Notes: generated by a model from the letters alone, not told the origin. Positions 15,255-22,709 are shown, counted from the stretch's first letter. The stretch: DNA of 27,648 nt from Anaerolineae bacterium (GCA_020433835.1 JAGRBY010000022.1:1-27648), one strand, 5' to 3'. A program made the numbers and translations.

Positions 15255-15282
15255 ATTATAACACTACATCTTGCGCTTACAA
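15255..15282 (-). promoter_or_regulatory. Extended -10 promoter for the leader and kinase
   Basis: On the minus strand TATAAT (15260-15255) is preceded by TGT, giving an extended -10. TTGTAA (15282-15277, 4 of 6 matches) lies 16 bases upstream. Confidence 0.6.
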
Positions 15283-15287
15283 AATAT

Positions 15288-15324
15288 AAACCCCCTATAT
15301 ATAGGGGGTTTCAGCGGTGAAACC
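15288..15324. terminator. 24-bp perfect palindrome with overlapping alternative stem
   Basis: The palindrome at 15288-15311 has arms AAACCCCC and GGGGGTTT around an eight-base TATATATA core. It overlaps a second stem, GGTTTCA (15307-15313) with TGAAACC (15318-15324), so the two structures exclude each other. On the minus strand a U-rich tail follows, so it probably ends the plsY transcript. Confidence 0.65.
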
Positions 15325-15399
15325 GTAAAATTATTGTACCTTCTTAAAAACGATTAACCGTATTTAATAACTTGATAATAGACCAACACGCAGTGCAGG

Positions 15400-16020
15400 T
15401 CAAATTCTAGCGATGTTTTCAGTTTTTTGACCAACTTTACGCTCAGTACCGGCCCGAATGCGGGCAAAGTTTTGGCGAAGTGCGTAAAACATAATCATCA
15501 TACTGAGTAGACTGCCCAAGATATATATATACGGCGTGTAACCTAACACAGAAAAGAGCGCCAAAACCACGACGCTACTCACCGCTACTGAAGTTGAGAG
15601 AATTGAGGCGTAGCGCGTAACCCCTAAGCCGGTTAAACCACATATCGCTACCAACAATCCGGCCCAAAAACTGATACCACCTACAGTTCCCACCGCCGTA
15701 CCGGCTCCAACCCCACCCCTAAAGCCCAAAAAAATGGAGTGATTATGCCCTAACACCGCCGCCGCCATAGCCAGGGCTACAGTTAAAGGGGAAAAGGCAA
15801 TTTGAATAAAGAAAATGGGCAAGAGACCTTTCATTACATCGCCCAAAACGGTCAGCCCGGCGGCTAACGGTCCGGCCGAGCGCAGCACATTGGTGCCGCC
15901 CGTTCGCCCGCTGCCAGAGGCTAAGACATTAACCCCATACATTCGTGCTACAATCGCCCCAAAAGGGATAGACCCACACAAATAGGCTACGAAAATTGCC
16001 ACAACAGACCAAATTGACAT
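15400..16020 (-). CDS. plsY: Glycerol-3-phosphate acyltransferase PlsY
   Basis: This 206-aa integral membrane enzyme moves an acyl chain from acyl-phosphate to glycerol-3-phosphate, the first step of phospholipid synthesis. Signatures: GSIPFG (residues 16-21), the loop SGSGRTGGTNVLRSAG in place of the usual GSGNxGATNVxR, and GHNHSIFLGFRGGVGAGT near 91-109 in place of GHxxPxFLxFKGGKGVAT. Both active loops are recognisable but altered (Asn to Arg, Lys-Gly to Val-Gly), which suggests a divergent subfamily. About five to seven helices are visible. GGGGGG-AAC precedes the ATG. Confidence 0.88.
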   Translation of the reverse strand: MSIWSVVAIFVAYLCGSIPFGAIVARMYGVNVLASGSGRTGGTNVLRSAGPLAAGLTVLGDVMKGLLPIFFIQIAFSPLTVALAMAAAVLGHNHSIFLGFRGGVGAGTAVGTVGGISFWAGLLVAICGLTGLGVTRYASILSTSVAVSSVVVLALFSVLGYTPYIYILGSLLSMMIMFYALRQNFARIRAGTERKVGQKTENIARI

Positions 16021-16215
16021 CGTTTTGCTGTTCCCCCCAAGCAGAAATCATTCGGCCTTGAGTATAGCAAAAAGCCAAAGGGTGTCAAAAGTGATATAAA
16101 ACGGCATTTCTCTTTCAATAATAGATGGATCGGTTTTTGTGTTAATAACAGCTTGGTAAGTAAACCGGCCCCATCTGCCGCTAACGGGAGAATGGTTGAG
16201 TGCAAAAGTGAGCCT

Positions 16216-16243
16216 TTGACAATGCGCCCACATCTGCTAAAAT
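16216..16243 (+). promoter_or_regulatory. Near-consensus promoter for the 16281-18593 operon
   Basis: A perfect TTGACA (16216-16221) lies 16 bases before TAAAAT (16238-16243), which is also preceded by TGC as an extended -10. The predicted start near 16250 gives a leader of about 30 bases. Confidence 0.85.
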
Positions 16244-16280
16244 CAAGCTGCTTTGCAAATCTACCGGAGTAAAAAGGTCG

Positions 16281-16568
16281 ATGACTTCAACCCTTAAACA
16301 TTGGTGGCAGCGACTCGACGGCCCGCTTAAGGTGGGTATCGCGTTTGCCATTATCGGCATCGTGCTGACGATTGCCGGCATTTTTCGAGACCCAACCACA
16401 CCCATTACGGTCTGGTCTCTGAGCGTAGGGAGCTTAATTTCTGGCGTGGTATGGGGCCTGGTCAGTTGGGCTATCGCCACAGCGGCTGTAGAGGTTGAGG
16501 CCGACGTACAGCAGGCTCAGGCCCAGCACGCCACAGAAACACCTAAAACAGAGGATGACTCGAGCTAA
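16281..16568 (+). CDS. Small two-helix membrane protein, unknown function
   Basis: This 95-aa protein has an amphipathic start (TSTLKHWWQRLDGPLK), two hydrophobic segments (about 18-36 and 44-68), and an acidic, Gln/Ala-rich soluble tail rich in Glu and Asp. I do not recognise a family. A good AAAAGG ribosome site and a near-consensus promoter support it as a real gene. It overlaps the next gene by 14 bases, so the two are translated together and may form a complex. Confidence 0.7.
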   Translation: MTSTLKHWWQRLDGPLKVGIAFAIIGIVLTIAGIFRDPTTPITVWSLSVGSLISGVVWGLVSWAIATAAVEVEADVQQAQAQHATETPKTEDDSS

Positions 16569-16953
16569 TATTATCGCGACCGGTCTGATGGGGCTGGTAG
16601 GAGCGATTGTTGTAATCGGGATGTCTCTTAGCATCGTAGTTTCAAACTGGATACCCATTCTCCTGACCCGCCCAATCATCATCTGGACACTTTTCCTGGT
16701 GTTGTTATTTTTTTCGGTAGCCGAAATCCCGCTCATGGTATACAGTATGCGGCGTATCGCCGCCAGCACCAACCCCAAAGCCGGATATTTGGTGCTCTTG
16801 ACCAATACTGGATACACTTTTTTTGCCGGAGTCTACGCCGCGCCCTTTATTTTGCTAGCCGGTCGTTCAACGCTCGAACTGGTGGCTGGTGTACTGCTCG
16901 GTTCGCTGGCGTTTGTTCGATTTATCTCAACCCTAATATTTTTACCCAAGTGA
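16555..16953 (+). CDS. Four-helix integral membrane protein, unknown function
   Basis: This 132-aa protein is almost entirely hydrophobic, with four likely helices (about 5-30, 38-62, 75-103 and 107-130) and short basic loops such as YSMRRIAASTNPK. The start at ATG 16555, rather than an in-frame ATG at 16495, is chosen because AGAGG precedes it. It overlaps the gene before it by 14 bases. The HAD phosphatase starts seven bases after its stop. No family is recognised. Confidence 0.7.
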   Translation: MTRANIIATGLMGLVGAIVVIGMSLSIVVSNWIPILLTRPIIIWTLFLVLLFFSVAEIPLMVYSMRRIAASTNPKAGYLVLLTNTGYTFFAGVYAAPFILLAGRSTLELVAGVLLGSLAFVRFISTLIFLPK

Positions 16954-16960
16954 CCAATTT

Positions 16961-17770
16961 ATGAATTTTAACCAAATCCAAGCTCTCGTTGCTGATATGG
17001 ACGGTGTCTTATGGCGTGGCGATACGCCCTTGCCCGGCCTCAATAAATTCTTTGATTTTCTCAAGTCGCACACTATCCCGTTTACGCTGGCAACCAATAA
17101 CGCCAGTAAAACCGTCGCCCAATACCAGAAAAAATTCGCCCGCTTTGGCGTTGAGGTGGAGCCGGAGAATGTGATGACTTCTTCGATTGCCACGGCGATG
17201 TACCTTAAGGACGAGATCGAACCGGGCAGCAATGTCTACGTGGTTGGTGAAGATGGTTTAACCGATGCTATACAGCAGGCTGGTTTTAAGATACTCACTG
17301 ATGCCAGCCAGCCGGCCGCCGCTGTGGCAGCCGGTATCGACTTTACCTTTACCTATGATAAACTGAAGTATGCCACCCTGCTCATCCGGCGCGGTGCGCG
17401 TTTCGTCGGCTCTAATGGCGACCTGACCTTTCCATCGGAAGAGGGATTGTACCCAGGGGCCGGCTCGGTTTTAGCCGCCATTGAAGCGGCGACCGATACC
17501 AAACCCACCGTTATTGGCAAACCGGAACCGCTTATGTTCAATGTCGCCATTCGTAGAATGAACAGCACACCCGTCCATACGGTGATGATCGGTGATCGCC
17601 TGGAAACAGACATTCTGGGGGCCCAGCGCGCCGGGCTGAAAACGGTTTTAGTAACCACCGGCATCGATAACCAAGACACTATTACTACCAAAGGCATTCA
17701 GCCCGATATCATCCTTAGCGGCATCGACGAACTGGTGGATGTGTGGCAAAGCCAGTTGGGTAAAAAGTAA
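16961..17770 (+). CDS. HAD-IIA (NagD-type) sugar or glycerol phosphatase
   Basis: This 269-aa phosphatase has the nucleophile motif DMDGVLWRG (Asp12 and Asp14), motif II in TLATNNASKT, the C2-type cap domain of the NagD/p-nitrophenylphosphatase group, the conserved Lys in VIGKPEPLMF, and the acidic motif MIGDRLETDILGA. It hydrolyses a small phosphate ester in the cytosol; candidates include glycerol-3-phosphate, phosphoglycolate and nucleotides. The partner gene seven bases downstream is a glycerophosphodiester phosphodiesterase, whose product is glycerol-3-phosphate, so a glycerol-phosphate substrate is a fair inference. Confidence 0.88.
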   Translation: MNFNQIQALVADMDGVLWRGDTPLPGLNKFFDFLKSHTIPFTLATNNASKTVAQYQKKFARFGVEVEPENVMTSSIATAMYLKDEIEPGSNVYVVGEDGLTDAIQQAGFKILTDASQPAAAVAAGIDFTFTYDKLKYATLLIRRGARFVGSNGDLTFPSEEGLYPGAGSVLAAIEAATDTKPTVIGKPEPLMFNVAIRRMNSTPVHTVMIGDRLETDILGAQRAGLKTVLVTTGIDNQDTITTKGIQPDIILSGIDELVDVWQSQLGKK

Positions 17771-17777
17771 ACTTTAC

Positions 17778-18593
17778 ATGATGGACTTTGCCGATAAACC
17801 CCTCAACATTGCCCATAGGGGAGCACGCAGCCTGGCTCCTGAAAACACATTGGCCGCTGCCCGGCAGGCTTTAGCTGTTGGAGCCGATATGTGGGAGCTG
17901 GATGTAAGCGTCACTGCCGATGGCGAACTTATCCTCATGCATGATGATTCGCTGGTGCGAACAACCGATGCCCGGCAGTGCTTTCCCAACCGGGCACCCT
18001 GGAACTTTACAACCTTTACACTGGATGAAATCAAACAACTCGATGCCGGTTCCTACTTTATAGAGACCGATCCGTTCGGCACGATCGCCGATGGGCTGGT
18101 CGATGTATCCGCTCAAATGGCCCTGCGCGGTGAGCCGATTCCCACTTTAGAAGAGGCCCTACGCTTTACCCGCGACAACAATTGGCTTGTCAACGTGGAA
18201 ATCAAAAAGACCCCACCGCCGATGGAGTCTTTTCCCGTTGTTGAACGCGTTATTGATTTGATTATGACACTCGATATGCCGGAGCAAGTTCTTCTTTCTT
18301 CGTTTGAGCACAGCTATCTGACCGCCGCCAAGGCCCTTATGCCTACTATCGATACCGCCGCTTTAGTAGCTTGGCCCATCATCAATCCCCTGTCGCTGCT
18401 GCAAAAATTACAATGTCGCGCTTACCATCCTTACTATAAACTAACCAATGCCAAACAAATCAGCCAACTACACCAAGCCGGGTTTGAGGTAAACATCTGG
18501 ACTGTAAATGAATCCAAAGATATACGCGCTTTTACCAAAGTCGGTGTAAACGGTATCATCACCGACTTCCCCCAATCACTCACCACTCCCTAA
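17778..18593 (+). CDS. Glycerophosphodiester phosphodiesterase
   Basis: This 271-aa TIM-barrel enzyme splits glycerophosphodiesters into glycerol-3-phosphate and an alcohol. The catalytic set is visible: His13-Arg14 in IAHRGARSLAPENT, Glu22-Asn23, Glu40 and Asp42 in WELDVSVTADGE, and His55 in LMHDDSLVRTTD. Later EIKK and NIWTVNE close the barrel as in the family. There is no signal peptide, so it is cytosolic. The start is ATG 17778 (ATG 17781 is equally possible); an upstream ATG at 17739 would overlap the HAD gene by 32 bases. It is convergent with the histidine kinase, 49 bases away, with no visible terminator. Confidence 0.93.
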   Translation: MMDFADKPLNIAHRGARSLAPENTLAAARQALAVGADMWELDVSVTADGELILMHDDSLVRTTDARQCFPNRAPWNFTTFTLDEIKQLDAGSYFIETDPFGTIADGLVDVSAQMALRGEPIPTLEEALRFTRDNNWLVNVEIKKTPPPMESFPVVERVIDLIMTLDMPEQVLLSSFEHSYLTAAKALMPTIDTAALVAWPIINPLSLLQKLQCRAYHPYYKLTNAKQISQLHQAGFEVNIWTVNESKDIRAFTKVGVNGIITDFPQSLTTP

Positions 18594-18642
18594 ACACTAA
18601 CCCGCTCTATCAACTCTCAAAACTCCACAAACCCCTCAAACT

Positions 18643-19866
18643 CTACACTTCTTCCCCGACAATGTCATCCGTTGGTAGTGTAAAATAAAAAGTTGTGCCT
18701 TTAGCCCGGCCATTGGCTTCGGCCCAGATTTCACCCCCGTGAGCCTCGATAATATACTTGGCAATCGCTAGTCCAAGGCCGGTCCCGGACTCTTGCCCAA
18801 CGCTGCGAGCGCGATCAACCTTGTAGAAACGTTCAAAAATGCGGGGCAGGTCTTCTTTAGGTATGCCAATACCGGTATCGGAAATACCAACCACGATCCA
18901 GCCCGGTTCAACTTCGCGGTCGCCAAAAATTGTGCGGCCATTGGGCATCTGGGCGGAGACAGTCACGCCGCCTTTTTCCGTAAACTTGATAGCGTTGTGA
19001 ACCAAATTCATAAAGACCCGGTTGACCATCGCCTGATCAACCAGCACCAAAATATCTTCGGGGATTTCAACCTTAAGCTCAATATTTTTACGTTCGGCCT
19101 GCATCAGCAAATGATCAATCTGCGTCTGAGCGATGGTATGCAACGGCATACTGGCTAATTTGAAGGGTGCCCGACCCGACTCGATGAGCGAGAGATCGAG
19201 CACTTCTTGGGCCAATTGGCTCAGGGTATCCACCTGGGCAGCAATTTTCTCCACCAGTTTGGGCGCAACTTCCTTATCATACAAAGCGCCTTTAAGTAAG
19301 GTTTCGGTCAGCAGCTGCAATGATGCCAGGGGCGTTCGCAGTTCATGCGAAATATTGGTTACAAAATAACGGCGCGATTGACTCAGTTTCTGAAGCTCAG
19401 TTACATCGCTAACGGCCAAGGCAACGGCTACAATCTCACCATTCTCTTTGATCGAGCGGGCATGCGCTTCCAGAATCTTATCACCAGCATTGCAGAAGAT
19501 CGCCGGCATTTTTTCCCCGGCCAGCGTCTGCTCGATCAATTCGTGCAGTTGATGCTGGCGAGTCCAGCGCATCAACGTGGTTTCCTCCTTGCGCAGCTTG
19601 CCAAAGAGCCGTTTGGCGACCTTATTGGCGCTCGAAATACGACCGTCACGCTCAACAATAATCAACCCCTGCGTCGAAGCCGCCAGCAACTTTTTGCGAC
19701 GTGCATTCAGTTCGGCTAAATCTTTGCGGGTATCGGCCAACCGTCGCTCCAAACGGAAATTATCGCTGACGTGCTGCTCGATGACGCTTTTTTGTTTGCG
19801 GTTTATATAGAATTGAACCCCAACTGCTATCAACAATAAGGCAACAATTCCCCACCACACAGTCAT
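18643..19866 (-). CDS. PhoR-like sensor histidine kinase (orphan)
   Basis: This 407-aa kinase has one N-terminal membrane helix (about 2-21), a coiled segment (about 28-62), a PAS domain (about 63-160), and the HisKA box NISHELRTPLASL with His174. The ATPase boxes follow: NLVHNAIKFT, DTGIGIP, FERFYKVDRARS and GTGLGLAI. The layout fits the PhoR/ResE group of envelope-stress or phosphate sensors. There is no response regulator beside it. PhoU and the solute-binding genes lie about 3.4-8.4 kb to the right, so a phosphate role is possible but unproved. The start at ATG 19866 has AGGTG six bases upstream. An extended -10 promoter sits at 19900-19908. Confidence 0.9.
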   Translation of the reverse strand: MTVWWGIVALLLIAVGVQFYINRKQKSVIEQHVSDNFRLERRLADTRKDLAELNARRKKLLAASTQGLIIVERDGRISSANKVAKRLFGKLRKEETTLMRWTRQHQLHELIEQTLAGEKMPAIFCNAGDKILEAHARSIKENGEIVAVALAVSDVTELQKLSQSRRYFVTNISHELRTPLASLQLLTETLLKGALYDKEVAPKLVEKIAAQVDTLSQLAQEVLDLSLIESGRAPFKLASMPLHTIAQTQIDHLLMQAERKNIELKVEIPEDILVLVDQAMVNRVFMNLVHNAIKFTEKGGVTVSAQMPNGRTIFGDREVEPGWIVVGISDTGIGIPKEDLPRIFERFYKVDRARSVGQESGTGLGLAIAKYIIEAHGGEIWAEANGRAKGTTFYFTLPTDDIVGEEV

Positions 19867-19899
19867 AATCACCTGTACTTTCTTTCGATGTAATCAGAT

Positions 19900-19908
19900 A
19901 GTATAGCA
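19900..19908 (-). promoter_or_regulatory. Extended -10 promoter of the histidine kinase
   Basis: On the minus strand TATACT (19905-19900) is preceded by TGC. No good -35 lies at standard spacing, though a TTGACA occurs 25 bases upstream. The leader would be about 27 bases. Confidence 0.5.
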
Positions 19909-19977
19909 TAAACAATGTTGAGAGCGTAAGTGTCAACAGGATATGAGGGCTTTTTAGACACTCCATTTGGAACAAGA

Positions 19978-20001
19978 AAGGCCAAGGCTGAGGCTAAGGA
20001 A
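19978..20001. repeat. Hexamer tract (AAGGCT/GAGGCT)
   Basis: AAGGCC, AAGGCT, GAGGCT, AAGGAA: a short copy of the same hexamer family that forms the inverted arms at 25023-25234. It lies between the HNH gene stop and the kinase promoter. Confidence 0.75.
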
Positions 20002-20034
20002 TAACTTACCTTTATAATCCGTTCAAAATCACTA

Positions 20035-20556
20035 TTAGACCTCCAAATAAACCTTCCAGGAGGCCGGGATTTCCCCGGACGCTACAAGATAGGTTACCCG
20101 AGGCGTTTTGGGTTCCCAACTTAATTTCATATTCGCTTCGTGAGGTGTGCGATTACCTTTGCGCTGGTTACAGAGAGCGCAGGCGCAAACGGTGTTGGTC
20201 CAGGTATTTTTGCCGCCCCGGCTGATGGGTAAGATATGGTCGATAGTGAAATCGTTGCGTGACAATACGCGACCACGCTGCTTTTCACCGGCTTGAATGC
20301 CGCAATAAACGCAGGTATGATTGTCTCGTTGGAAAACGGCGTGGCGGCTCCAGCGTGCACCCCGCTGGGGCACATTAATATAACGCCGCAGCCGGACAAC
20401 GGTGGGAATGCGTAACTTGTGCGATACCCCCTGCATTTCCAGCGATTCGCGGCATGCGGCCTCGACGCGCCCCTTGAGTAGAAGCGCCAGTGCCCGACGC
20501 GAGGTCACTACACATAACGGTTCGTAACTGGCATTCAGTAACAGCACTCTTCCCAT
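20035..20556 (-). CDS. HNH endonuclease family protein
   Basis: This 173-aa protein has the HNH beta-beta-alpha-metal core near residues 78-140: HTCVYCG, then FTIDHILPISRGGKNTWTN with the DH pair, then CACALCNQRKGN, giving two CxxC zinc pairs. The N-terminus MGRVLLLNASYEPLCVV is shared by a widespread bacterial HNH group of unknown role. The group is usually housekeeping-like rather than tied to a mobile element, and no restriction or intron gene is adjacent. AAGGAT precedes the ATG. It follows the HAD fusion gene by 26 bases on the same strand, so they are likely co-transcribed. Confidence 0.92.
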   Translation of the reverse strand: MGRVLLLNASYEPLCVVTSRRALALLLKGRVEAACRESLEMQGVSHKLRIPTVVRLRRYINVPQRGARWSRHAVFQRDNHTCVYCGIQAGEKQRGRVLSRNDFTIDHILPISRGGKNTWTNTVCACALCNQRKGNRTPHEANMKLSWEPKTPRVTYLVASGEIPASWKVYLEV

Positions 20557-20582
20557 TGAGACTATCCTTATACGCTAATGTC

Positions 20583-22070
20583 CTACATCGATGCAATCAC
20601 TTTTTTGGCAATTTGGCGCAAGCCATTGTGGTGATGTCCGTTTTCTGCGCCGACGGACTTATACCCCCACGTTGAAAAATCAAAATCAGAGGCAATCGAC
20701 CGCGGCTGAAGCAAAACCGCTTGCAAAAAGGCTTCAAGCCCGCGCACATTGTACAAGTTTAATTCAAACCCCCAGACATTCATTTGCTCGAACAGTTGGC
20801 GCAGGTTAGCCGTACGCCAATCCATAGAAAAGCGGTTAACACCCCAATCCGTAAGTCGCTCAAGAATTTTTCGAGCACGCTGCGGCTTGTGAAGCACCAG
20901 CGGAGCAAGAAAATCAACAGGGCATTGAATAGTTGCTCCGGGGTGAGCCAGCGCCAAGCGTTTAAAGTCGTGCTCATAAAGGTGATCGATGTGGCCGCTA
21001 AACCACAACTTCGATCCGTTAAAGCCGTAGTTCAACGCCACGTCGAAAATTCGCTCAATCACGCGGCCGCCACCTTTCAAATCGAGCTTAATGCCTTTAT
21101 TTTTGTAGCGCAGCGTGTCAAGGGCATGGGCCAGGGTCAAGAAATCTTCCTCCGGCTGAAGCGCTTGTTCCTGAAAGGATGGGCCGCGCAAAATCAACTC
21201 GCCGTTGAAAGGGTTAAGCCGCACATCAAACTCACCCCAATATACATCTGACAGCAAAAACTGTTCCATGTAGGGCGTATTGTTGATGCTTTGCCACACA
21301 AACTCAATGTGCTTGGGCAGTGCGGTCTTTGAAATAAGCGCCGTTAAATCATACGCGGTACCAACGACAGCGTGATTGGGCAGACTCTCGCGTTTGCCCC
21401 GAAAGAGGGTTTCGGCGTGCAGCAGCAGAATAGTGTGATCGGTGTCGATTTCGGCCACAGTGCGTAGGTTGTCCGGTTCGTTATCGATAAAGGCGATAAC
21501 CCGATATCCCTGCTCCTGAAAGTACCGAATACCCGCTTGTTTGGCGGCTAGAGCCTTGTGATCGTTCGACTCACGCATAGCCAGAAGTTCGTTGGTAAAA
21601 TGAACTTTGTACTCCTGCCCTAATTTATTGAGCGAGCGCAGAGTATCGGTCCGATACTTCTCTGGGCGAGCCGTATTCAGCCCAACGTACGTTTCCGGCT
21701 GCATCTGAAACCAGCGAATCACCTCCAGCACGCCCTGGAACGGTCGATGCGCTTCCAGCATCGCCTCCGAAGTCCATGCGGTTGTGTTGTACCATTCAAT
21801 CAGCGACTCTCGCAGTTCCGCCGGCACATCGAACCTATCAAACAACGGCATCAGGTCATTCTCGTGAACGGTAATGTCACTTAATTCCAAAGCCTCAAAG
21901 TAGCTGGTTTGATGCACGCAATCATACTTTTTCAAAAGATACAGCACCATATAGCGCATATCAAAAATTGTTCCATCAATATCAAACAGAACCAGATGCT
22001 TATCATCAGGATACTGCTGCTTTAAGTGGCTGTAGTGCGAAGCTAATTCTGTCATCCAATTTTTGTCCAT
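20583..22070 (-). CDS. HAD phosphatase fused to a GDPD/menorin-like domain
   Basis: This 495-aa protein has an N-terminal HAD hydrolase (about 24-245): nucleophile motif LVLFDIDGTIFD with Asp30 and Asp32, motif II in NTARPEK (Thr133), and the acidic motif AFIDNEPDN (Asp196). A second domain (about 275-495) has WGEFDVRLNPFNGELILRG and NKGIKLDLKGGG, then WFSGHID, then FSMDWRT near the end. The E-x-D after Trp-Gly and the KGIKLDLK strand recall the GDPD-type TIM barrel and the FAM151/menorin family, but the HR and EN motifs of true GDPDs are absent. I infer a barrel phosphodiesterase or phosphate-binding domain; function unknown. GGGAGAA lies about ten bases before the ATG. The long leader holds a pseudoknot candidate and a terminator. 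Confidence 0.7.
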   Translation of the reverse strand: MDKNWMTELASHYSHLKQQYPDDKHLVLFDIDGTIFDMRYMVLYLLKKYDCVHQTSYFEALELSDITVHENDLMPLFDRFDVPAELRESLIEWYNTTAWTSEAMLEAHRPFQGVLEVIRWFQMQPETYVGLNTARPEKYRTDTLRSLNKLGQEYKVHFTNELLAMRESNDHKALAAKQAGIRYFQEQGYRVIAFIDNEPDNLRTVAEIDTDHTILLLHAETLFRGKRESLPNHAVVGTAYDLTALISKTALPKHIEFVWQSINNTPYMEQFLLSDVYWGEFDVRLNPFNGELILRGPSFQEQALQPEEDFLTLAHALDTLRYKNKGIKLDLKGGGRVIERIFDVALNYGFNGSKLWFSGHIDHLYEHDFKRLALAHPGATIQCPVDFLAPLVLHKPQRARKILERLTDWGVNRFSMDWRTANLRQLFEQMNVWGFELNLYNVRGLEAFLQAVLLQPRSIASDFDFSTWGYKSVGAENGHHHNGLRQIAKKVIASM

Positions 22071-22186
22071 AGTTGAGGTTCTCCCAAACTTGATTAGGTA
22101 ATCTGGTTATATCCAGCTCATGTTACTGCCCTGCTGCTCAACATCACACCGCGATACATTCTTGGTAAAATGTTTGGCAGTTGGGG

Positions 22187-22227
22187 GCAATTAAACAAAA
22201 TGGCTCGGCAAAACTGACCGAGCCATT
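22187..22227 (-). terminator. Intrinsic terminator in the leader of the HAD fusion gene
   Basis: AATGGCTCGG (22199-22208) pairs perfectly with CCGAGCCATT (22218-22227) across a nine-base loop. On the minus strand the tail is TTTTGTTTAATT. It sits about 130 bases before the gene, so it would act as an attenuator. Confidence 0.75.
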
Positions 22228-22265
22228 CATAGTGTTATGTAATAGCAAAAGCAAAATTCACGCAT

Positions 22266-22322
22266 AGGCCGGTTAACCTCTCATCAGCTAACCGGCATAA
22301 GCAGGAGCTATGCCGATGCTCC
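22266..22322 (-). promoter_or_regulatory. Candidate H-type pseudoknot / cis-regulatory RNA
   Basis: On the minus strand GGAGC (22322-22318) pairs with GCTCC (22308-22304). The loop word CGGCATA (22315-22309) can pair with TATGCCG (22299-22293), forming an H-type pseudoknot. A competing hairpin, GCCGGTTA (22296-22289) with TAACCGGC (22275-22268), uses the same bases. Alternative structures ahead of a terminator look like a riboswitch layout. I match no known class. Confidence 0.4.
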
Positions 22323-22475
22323 TCATAAAGCAATATCAGTCTTATCCAGGGTCGAATAGGGGTCAACATCACGGCTAATTTTATCATTTAGCTGCAAACT
22401 ATAACAGGTCGAATAAAAGACACACAACAAATCCCATTTAATATTACACCGAAATTATTAAATCGATACGCCTTT

Positions 22476-22505
22476 AAAGTTAAGTATCATTTAACTTTGT
22501 GTCAA
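22476..22505 (-). promoter_or_regulatory. Consensus -35 with overlapping 23-bp dyad (operator-like)
   Basis: On the minus strand a perfect TTGACA (22505-22500) is followed by AAAGTTAA and TTAACTTT (22498-22491 and 22483-22476) around a seven-base spacer. The -10 is weak, as in activated or repressed promoters. It faces the leader and the HAD fusion gene. Confidence 0.45.
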
Positions 22506-22519
22506 GTTTTGTTAATATC

Positions 22520-22558
22520 CTATGAGTTACGCAGTTTATAAGGTGACCAACTGCATAG
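22520..22558. repeat. Short palindrome sharing its end with the yggX-upstream element
   Basis: CTATGAGTTACGCAGTT (22520-22536) is the exact reverse complement of the right end of the element at 7347-7363. AAGGTGAC follows, as in that element. AACTGC-ATAG closes it. It looks like a collapsed copy of the same family. Confidence 0.65.
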
Positions 22559-22568
22559 TACCTATCTC

Positions 22569-22709
22569 AGAAGCTGTTTGAAAAGTCAGCGTTTACAGGT
22601 TTGTCCACAGATTTACACGGATATTCACTGATTTTTATCACACTTTTGATAGTATCTGTGAGAATCTGTGCCCATCTGCGGACCCTTTGAGGCTTTTAAA
22701 ACAGTTTCT
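22569..22709. repeat. MITE-like palindromic element, copy 1
   Basis: This 141-base element has 17-base terminal inverted repeats: AGAAGCTGTTTGAAAAG at 22569-22585, matching 15 of 17 positions with the reverse complement of 22693-22709. The inner part is an imperfect palindrome built from words such as CCACAGAT and ATCTGTG. It is nearly identical to the copy at 23155-23297. It has no coding capacity. Confidence 0.88.

Larger units (their letters stand above)
15017..15399. other. Non-coding region between plsY and the deoxynucleoside kinase
   Basis: There is no gene in this 383-base stretch. From right to left (minus-strand sense) it holds a palindromic terminator after plsY, an extended -10 promoter, about 165 bases of structured non-coding sequence ending in an intrinsic terminator, and about 70 bases leading to the kinase. 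These are listed separately. Confidence 0.7.

Noticed and set aside
17739..17777. Longer start for the glycerophosphodiesterase
   Set aside because: It would overlap the HAD gene by 32 bases and add residues that the family lacks.
18594..18642. Terminator between the converging phosphodiesterase and kinase genes
   Set aside because: No stem of useful length is visible; the stretch is only C/A-rich.
22276..22296. CTGATGAG on the minus strand, like a hammerhead ribozyme core
   Set aside because: The required GAAA and GUC segments and flanking stems are absent; the word lies in the loop of a GCCGGTTA/TAACCGGC hairpin.
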